A DNA stretch of 64,000 bases from Tetracladium setigerum (Eukaryota > Ascomycota > Leotiomycetes > Helotiales), in the NCBI GenBank assembly GCA_031472005.1, contig PZJY01000007.1:310001-374000 (forward strand). Direction: 5' to 3'. The notes below the pieces were generated by a model that was not told the origin of the DNA, ran no database searches, and saw nothing but the letters and a program-made list of their open reading frames with translations. Positions 57,636 to 64,000 of the stretch are shown here, piece after piece (within the stretch, counting starts at the first letter, position 1; the number at the start of each line of letters is the position of its first letter). Made by a program: the position numbers and the translations under genes.

Positions 57636-58939
57636 TCAAGTAGACTTTTTTGAAGCAGAATCAGCCGCCTGATCTAGCCGTTCAAGTTCCTTCATCTCTC
57701 CCCAGACTAAGTATCCAGCTGTGACGTTGATAGCACCAATCATAAGCACCATAGCCAATCTAAGCATTGTAAAAGTCAGCATGAACAATCATCACAAGTA
57801 AGTGTACAACTAGAAGACGGTGAAGACATCAAGGTATCGTTCCCACCAGAAAACACAACCCTTTTGCTTACCCAAATCCAAACTGCACGAAGAAGAGAAG
57901 AAAGAAGGAAGGAAGAAAAGAAAGAAAAGTCAAAACCTACGTATTCCCCCTCTGCACCGGATGCATCCACCCGACATTCCCCTCGACTGCACTCCAACTC
58001 AATGCCACAAAATTCTGACACCCATGCAACAGCGTAGCCGGCAAAATCACCCTCCACCAACTCATCCCCTCCTCACCATGATCATAAAAATCCCTCCTCG
58101 TCGCCCTCAACGCCGTCAGCGCCGCAGCCATCAAATGTCCCGCCGACGCAAACACCAATCGCTCCACCGCGGTAACCGCCAACTCCGTAGCAGTTTGCCC
58201 AGCGCCTTCAACGGCTTGGTAGAGAAAGGCGATGTTTTCGATCACGCCGAAACTGAGGGCGCCAGCGAGGGCGAGGTCGAGGTAGGCTCCTTTGCGGGGG
58301 TTGGGCTTTTTGGTGTTTTTGGGGGAATTGGATGGTGGGTAGAGGTGTTTTGCGTAGAGGATGGGGATGTATTTGAGGGTTTCTTCGAAGAGGGCGGCCA
58401 TTACGAAGGAGGCGAGGAAGTTGACGGTGGTGTTTTGCCAGGAGTAGGCGAGCGTTGCGCGGGCGGCGAGGTCGGTGGGGGAGAGCGATGAGGTGGTTGT
58501 GCGCCCGAATTCGGTGGTGAACAGGGTGCGGGTTTCTGGGTTGGGGAAGAGGATGGTGAGGAGGCCCTTGAATACGAGCATTTGGATTGACATGACGCTG
58601 ATGAGGCCGATGGTGCCGGTGCTTGCGATGGTATAGATCTGGGTGGGTGTTAGTCTTGCCGTTGAAATCACATAGAGATAGCAGAATAGGGATAGATGGT
58701 ATAGTGGGTGAAGTCTGGAAACTCACCATAGGACTCAACTCCCCCCTCCGGGAAGGATTCTTCTCATTCTCCCGCCTCCACAATCGCAACGCAAGGACAG
58801 AAGGCAAATATGCCAGCGGAGAGAGAACTCCAGTAGTCTGAGAAACATAATAGGTTCCAATTGTGATCGTAGGCGGTCCCAGATATTTGAGTAGACGGGC
58901 TTGACTAGAGAGCGTAGTGTTCTGTGAGCTAGTCGCCAT
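57636..58939 (-). CDS. PrsW-type membrane protease (CPBP-like)
   Basis: Exon 1 (58727-58939) and exon 2 (from 58638 to about 57943) are joined by an 88-nt intron. About seven membrane helices are predicted. PrsW hallmarks lie in exon 2: FEETLKY (paired catalytic glutamates), FGVIENIAF, a SAGHLMAAAL segment with His, and LPATLLHGCQNF with a second His. These match the abortive-infection/CAAX-like intramembrane protease fold. The last exon (57763-57636) adds another helix (LAMVLMIGAINVTAGYLVW) and ends SASKKST. Between them the splice is ambiguous: either one intron of about 180 nt, or a micro-exon near 57884 (after a long pyrimidine tract) combined with one missing base in the CCCCC run at 57946-57950. 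Bacterial PrsW cleaves anti-sigma factors; the fungal substrate is unknown. Confidence 0.82.
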
Positions 58940-59574
58940 GGTCGCGGTTGAAGTGAAGCTCTGACTCAGATATCAACAACCAGCGATCGTACGAAAGAAA
59001 AATAAGATCAAATAAGTTGATTTGTAAAAATAAAAATAAAGGAGAGATGAAGAATGATGAACCGATGTATTTCGGGGAGGTGTGAAGTAGTAGACACGTA
59101 CGTGGCTGAGATATTCAGGTACCCCTCGAACGGTCCCCGCGTTTACCCATCTTACTCCGTTGAATACGCGTATGGCTATTTTGACCAACCACAGAGCCCT
59201 GATCTTATCCACAATTGACGTGCAACATCACAGGCAGCGCTTGCGTAGATCAATAATACGAAGATAATTATCGTTTGAGTTCCGGATAATTTAAAAGGAA
59301 AAGCTTAGCCTTGTTGGAAGTAGGTGTAAGCATAAACGAGTACTGGACTGTACATTCCCCCTAACTGCAATATCACGGGACTAAAAGTACAATAATATAA
59401 ATGATCATTCTATCGGTTCATTCTTCTGGTTTTTTCAACGAAGAGAGTCTTTCCTGGCACAACGGCAAATGAATAAATGGTCAGGGAATAGTCTTGATGA
59501 TTACGTGCTTTTGCCAGCCTTACCGGTTTTCGTCTTGGGTTGCGATATTGTTTCTTCATGAGCCACTTCTGTAA
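58940..59574. other. Intergenic region
   Basis: Contains the promoter of the PrsW-like gene. No gene is seen before the relic starting at about 59575. Confidence 0.45.
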
Positions 59575-60178
59575 TCTCCCGAGCACCCTGATCCTGAAGG
59601 AAAATACTTGAAGCTTCATCAAAACGAGCTCAGATCCCAGTCATGGTCGCATATATGGGCGGATTGGTCCTGTATGCCTCAAGCACCACGATCGAACAGA
59701 GAGCTCAAGTACTTCACTCGATGTCTACAAACAATGTCCGGCATTATTCGCAATAGCAGGTTCACACAATTCTATCCGCTGTTCAAACCTCGTCTGTGGA
59801 TACTGTACGAAGTTGCTGAGTATGCACTCACCTGTGATGGCGAGATAGCGTCGACACCCGATAATGCTCTCTTTCTCGAGCATGTGTCTGAAATGATTAG
59901 TACGGGTATACAAGCGACGTTGGAGAAGCACAATTACGAATGCACTTCCCTGGATGATAGAGTTATTTTGATATCGTGGCTGGAACTGCTGGTCCTGCTC
60001 CATCAATAGCGACTACACATTCTTGATCTTCGAAGGATAATGGATAACTTGACTTGGCAAACGTCTTGTGGTGATTACTATATGTTTGGCATAAAGATAG
60101 CCAAATTCGATGGTATCTTGACTGTGAATGGTTCAGAGTATAGGTTCACTCCTTTCCCGAGATTGGTAAGTGTTGGCT
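59575..60178 (+). pseudogene. Relic of a fungal HET-associated type gene
   Basis: A frame open from about 59575 reads SPEHPDPEGKYLKLHQNEL, then WADWSCMPQAPR, LQTMSGIIRNSRFTQFY and a Cys/Trp-rich end (DNLTWQTSCGDYYMF). Blocks of HPDP followed by W.DW.C.PQ.PR occur in a large class of fungal proteins linked to incompatibility and signalling. The frame carries an in-frame TAG at 60007-60009, after which coding-like sequence continues in the same frame for 50 codons. It also has a stop immediately upstream of 59575. No intact start, donor or domain is found upstream. I consider it a decayed fragment of a longer gene. The ancestral product's role is not known. Confidence 0.55.
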
Positions 60179-60860
60179 AGTATATCCGCTCATAGCAAGA
60201 AGGAAATCGCTGATATGAGCTGCTAGAACAACGTATAACTAAAGCGACTAAGGTGGGCGCCGTCCATCATACTTAACTTTCATTTGCACGAAAGCGAATA
60301 GGATTACTCAATAGTTGCGTAGCACGAACAAACTATCTCTCAAATGGACAGGAGTAGGCAAAAGTGTACAGGGGAAGTTAACTTTGTAAGCGACTATATA
60401 AACTGCTGCTGTTCTTTTAACTTCTTTTTTTTTTCAACGTTGAATTCCACATGCCTAAAATTTCTTCTGGCACTCGCTCTCTTTTTTGCCTCTAGCAACA
60501 TTAATCCACCATTCTAAGAAGGTGATGAAGCCTTGCTTTGGGTCTGCTTCGTTGTATGACTAGTTTAATTTTAATGAAAGCTTTTAACTTGGCCAAAGAC
60601 ACAGCTCAATTGGATTCAGATCAGGTGCAATAAGGCGATATAAAAACTGATCATGTGATGTAAACAACTGTACCGGAACGGTAAATCACCTCCGTGAGAT
60701 CAATTCGGATTAAGTTAATATTTGATGTTAAGAATATAACTATCTGTATCCAAGTAGGTATGTTGGAATTAGAGTAGTGCTAATGTACTTGACGCTCTGC
60801 CAAAGTTGAAATAAAACAAGAGTTTGCGAAGCGGAAGGGCAGAGCAGTTTGGACGCCCGG

Positions 60861-60951
60861 GTTTTCAAAATACGCATTTGCGAACTTTTCAGTCTGACCT
60901 GCTATTTCTTGAGTTAGACTGAGAAATTCGCGTGATACGTATTTTGAAAAC
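60861..60951. repeat. 91-bp imperfect hairpin (inverted repeat)
   Basis: Arm 1 (60861-60900) begins GTTTTCAAAATACG, and arm 2 (60912-60951) ends CGTATTTTGAAAAC. The outer 14 bp of the arms pair perfectly, and the inner parts (GCGAA and CAGTCT blocks) pair with a few mismatches. The loop is about 11 nt. Confidence 0.75.
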
Positions 60952-61627
60952 TTGGTCTGGGATAACAACAAAGCAACATGAGAATGCTGGGGACAGAGGA
61001 GGAGCTGCTGTGGGGATGCACAGGATGGCAGCACGCACCAAATGCAATCAATCAAGCAGAATAAATAAAGGTCATGGCAGCTTGCATGGCAACTAGCGAC
61101 AGTCTTTCATGTGCAATACCCTTTTTTTAAACCAATTAAATTAAACTGTCTAATAAGCTTATTTTGATTTGGTGTCATCAATTAAATTGCTGTCTGTCTC
61201 AGCTCACGACCTCAACTCATCTTTCTCTCGCATTCCTATCCCGCATCCCCATCATCCACAACCACATCCCCATCCCCTCCATCTCACATCCACCACCCAA
61301 ATCCAATGCTGACAAACCCTCCCACCCAAAAATATATATTCACATATTCCGAAAATAATATTTCCGTTTCGTTGTTTGTCATTGCCGTTGTCTCAGCACG
61401 GCTTCGGCAATTCCCTGATTTTCGTGGAGGCGGAGGCCGGAGGCCGGAGGTGGTAGGGCGGAGTCTCACCTCATTCCGATACTGTACTGTGCCGTTGCAC
61501 CAATCATGGGATGGTTATTACTGTGCCATTGGAGGGATTGTGGAATGATTGTGTGTGGAAAGATGACGAGGAGTGAGTTGGTTGAATAATGCGAATGTAA
61601 TGCGATAGATAGTATGCGATGAGCTGA

Positions 61628-61720
61628 AATGCGATGCGATGGAATGTGTTGCGAATGAGATAGAATGAGATAGAATGAGATGCGATGGGTCCGGATGGGA
61701 TGCGATGTGATGCGATATAT
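61628..61720. repeat. GATGC / GAGATAGAAT simple repeat
   Basis: A mosaic of GCGATGCGATG units and three GAATGAGATA-like units. Non-coding; typical of expanding microsatellites. Confidence 0.75.
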
Positions 61721-62179
61721 CGGATCCGAATAATGCGATTACTCTTGACGGTGTTGCTTTTGGCACTTATTGATTAGCATGGGAATCTCTGGGTTAGGGT
61801 TGTGAATATCGATAGAGAATGGAGGATGAAACCAAAAAAGTATATATGGAGCTGTTGCTCCCCGTTGACTTTGTGGAGGAGGACAAGGTACCGAAGTATT
61901 TGGATGACTACAGGTGCAGATTGAAATTGCTTGATTTAGATTTTGTGCAACGTCAACCAACAAAAGGAAAGGGGTTTGGGTCGTGTTTTGACTGGATTGG
62001 ATTGGATTGGATTGGATCTTCTTTTCGAGCTGACAGGCAAGGTTGGTTGGTTGGTCGAGTCTGGCTTTCTACTGGAGATCAACTGGATTTGATATTTGGG
62101 GTTCAAGAAAGAAAGAAAGAAGGGAAGAGGAACGAACGAAAAGGAAGGAGAGAAGAAGAAGAACAGATCCGTTGCGATA

Positions 62180-63837
62180 ATGAAGCTTCTCCAATCTGCT
62201 GTCTTTGTCGCTGCGACATTTGGTATGTTTCCTTTCCACCCCTCCAACATCTTCCTCATCTTCTCGATATATTAATATACACACCAACTAACAACCCAAC
62301 CCAACAGCAACAACCACCCTCTCCGCCCTCCAAACATTCACACCTCTCTCCAACTCCAACACCGGCCCCTCATACTCAATCGGTATCCCATCCACCTCAT
62401 CCATCTCCGCCACTTCCAATGGCGACATCTACATCCAAATGCGCGCGCCGGAAGCATCCCACACCTGGGTCGCATTCGGTATTGGGGAGGATATGTCTGG
62501 TGCCCGCATCTTTGTGATGTACGCTGATGGGAAGGGAAATGTAACCGTGAGTGCGAGGAAAGGCTCGGGGCATACGCAGCCCAGGCAAGATGATACTTTA
62601 CAGAAGGGGCTGGTTTTGTTGGGTGGGAGTGGTGTGGCGGAGGGGTTTATGACGGCGAATTTTAAGGGTGAGTTTACTTTCCATTGGTTTGATATCCTGG
62701 GAGAACAGAGAACATACCCTACAGGGCATAGAATTTTTTTTTTTTTAAAGAAAAAGATGGCTAATGCATTTCATTGCGATAGTATCATCAACAACTCTCC
62801 AATCCGACAAGCTCGCCAAAGACTCAAACTTCATCGCCGCATGGGCAACAGGCACACCCCTCGCCAGCACGTCCCTCACCGAAACAATCCGTCAGCATCC
62901 AGGCAACGCTTATCGCCAAATCACACTCGATCTCTCCAAAGCCGTGCTGCAGCCTAGCTCCAGTACAAATGAAAACCCATTCGTCTCATCGGCAACAGAC
63001 CCAAGTCAGACGTCGAAACCGAACTCATCCTCAGATGATGATGATGATGATGATGGAAGTAATGGAGGAGGAGCGACGGTTGTAGGAACAGATGCAACGA
63101 CATTGGGGAATTATCAAAAGGCCCATGGAATTGTGATGAGTGTGGCCGTGGTATTGTTGTTTCCTCTCGGAGCGGTGTTTATTAGGTTGGGTGGAAGTAT
63201 GATGGGACATGTTGCTGTGCAGATGTTGGCGTTGGTGAGTTTGATTGTGGGGTTTGGGTTGGGTGTTAAGTTGGGGGAGATTACGGATTTGGTAGGTCTT
63301 TCTCTGTTCTCTATCCTTCTTTCCTCATTTCTCTTTTTTGAACTCGTTGTGTTTCTTGATTTGTTACCTTTCACACGCGCAGTACTTGGACACATACCTA
63401 CCCAGTACTCTTTTTGCAAGCTGCAAAAAGCATGAAAGGATTGAACTACCTTACCATTTGATTTACCATTACAAAATCTAACACCACACCAGCTCTTCAA
63501 CACAACCCACACCATCCTCGGCACCGCTCTCCTCGCCCTTTTCCTCCTCCAACCCCTCTTTGGCATAGCGCACCACCTCCAATACCGTAAACACTCCTCC
63601 CGCACGCCCATCTCCCACGTCCACATCTGGTACGGCCGTCTCATTCTCTTCCTCGGCATCTTAAACGGTGGCCTAGGTCTCCGTCTGGCTGCAAATTCGA
63701 AATCGGGGAATGTTGTTTATGGTGTTGTGGCAGCGGTGGTGGGTGCGGTTTATGTGGGATTGGTGATTGGGTGGAGGAAGGGGAGGGGGAATGGGAGGAG
63801 GAAGGGGAGGAGCAGGGGAGTGAGGAGGTTAGTTTAA
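62180..63837 (+). CDS. DOMON-type cytochrome plus cytochrome b561 membrane protein
   Basis: Four exons (introns 62223-62307, 62668-62782, 63292-63492) sum to exactly 418 residues. A signal peptide (MKLLQSAVFVAATFATTTLS) leads to a DOMON/CDH-cytochrome-like beta domain (IYIQMRAPEASHTWVAFGIG, DMSGARIFVMYAD, IAAWATGTPLAS, ITLDLSKA). A linker with seven consecutive Asp residues follows. The C-terminal half is a b561 core of about five helices, with candidate haem His residues in KAHGIV, MMGHVAV, THTILG and ISHVHIWYGR. Such proteins pass electrons across membranes, often for iron reduction or ascorbate cycling, and sit in the plasma membrane with the DOMON part outside. The C-terminal tail is basic and cytosolic. 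The second intron includes a 13-T run. No frame errors are present. Confidence 0.92.
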
Positions 63838-64000
63838 GGAATTATGGGGGAATGAGGGCAGGTACCGTGATTCCTAGAGTTTTTATTTATAATGTTCTTG
63901 GAAGATTGAGCGGCGGCGTTTTGGTATAGTTTTGATTGGGGGGAGGGATGATCCAATGAATGGTTTTTCGGGGTTGGATCTGTGAGTTCATTTGCTCTTT
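63838..64000. other. 3' end of window, downstream of the DOMON-b561 gene
   Basis: Only 163 bp follow the stop. They are T/G-rich and probably 3' UTR; no other gene start is visible. Confidence 0.4.

Larger units (their letters stand above)
60179..62179. other. Long intergenic region with hairpin and simple repeats
   Basis: Two kilobases without a gene. It holds the 91-bp hairpin at 60861-60951, a GATGC/GAGATAGAAT repeat (61628-61720) and a GGATT run (61993-62018). Confidence 0.5.

Noticed and set aside
57820..58491. 223-codon Pro/His/Arg-rich plus-strand frame
   Set aside because: It is the reverse of the PrsW-like gene and of its polypyrimidine tract.
1..64000. tRNA or rRNA genes
   Set aside because: No B-box-like GGTTCRANNC with pairing arms nor rRNA core sequences were recognised by eye; a scan with a tRNA model would settle this.

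Overview
The window is nuclear DNA of a filamentous ascomycete (Pezizomycotina). Its genes are interrupted by many short (about 45-130 nt) GT-AG introns with CTAAC/CTGAC-type branch sites. Typical families are present: Zn2Cys6 and C2H2/MHR regulators, a HET-domain protein, a PTH11-like rhodopsin-fold membrane protein, WSC and DOMON-b561 proteins, and a GMC oxidoreductase. VPS35 and a glutamate-carboxypeptidase-II-like protein are conserved housekeeping genes. A leotiomycete is my best guess, with low confidence. I see no rRNA, tRNA, CRISPR array or complete transposon.

Layout. 0.8-2.2 kb: 2OG-Fe(II) dioxygenase (+). 2.7-7.6 kb: a SANT-like plus PHD-like protein (-) divergent from an HSP70-like ATPase (+). 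9.2-11.4 kb: C2H2/MHR transcription factor (+). 13.2-15.9 kb: type II membrane M28 peptidase (-). 16.5-19.4 kb: VPS35 (-). 20-20.9 kb: Ser/Thr-rich secreted or surface protein (-). 22.1-24.5 kb: two tandem F-box-like/DUF7730-type genes (+). 25.2-27.1 kb: HET protein (-). 29.1-31.1 kb: GMC oxidoreductase (+). 34.3-35.5 kb: rhodopsin-like membrane protein (+). 37.7-38.4 kb: bZIP factor (+). 40.2-48.2 kb: a probable catabolic cluster. 48.9-49.7 kb: MARVEL-like membrane protein (+). 51.0-52.0 kb: BTB protein (-). 53.3-54.1 kb: two-WSC secreted protein (-). 55.5-56.9 kb: secreted PI-PLC-like enzyme (-). 57.6-58.9 kb: PrsW-type membrane protease (-). 59.6-60.2 kb: gene relic. 62.2-63.8 kb: DOMON-cytochrome b561 protein (+).

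The most interesting system is at 40.2-48.2 kb. A Zn2Cys6 regulator sits beside a mitochondrial tricarboxylate-type carrier, a COG3618-like amidohydrolase (lactonase family) and a sugar/quinate-type MFS permease. An identical 18-bp sequence containing TCGG-N7-CCGA, the classical inverted-triplet site of Zn2Cys6 dimers, lies 202-312 bp upstream of each of the three structural genes. I found no further exact copy by eye. This looks like a small, self-contained pathway (import, lactone hydrolysis, mitochondrial exchange) under one local regulator. The substrate cannot be read from the sequence.

A second cross-cutting observation concerns sequence quality or gene decay. At least five otherwise well-conserved genes each need one or two inserted bases to restore the reading frame. 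The sites are nearly all in short G/C runs. In every case the corrected exon lengths sum to a multiple of three. This pattern suggests systematic homopolymer undercalling rather than independent pseudogenisation.
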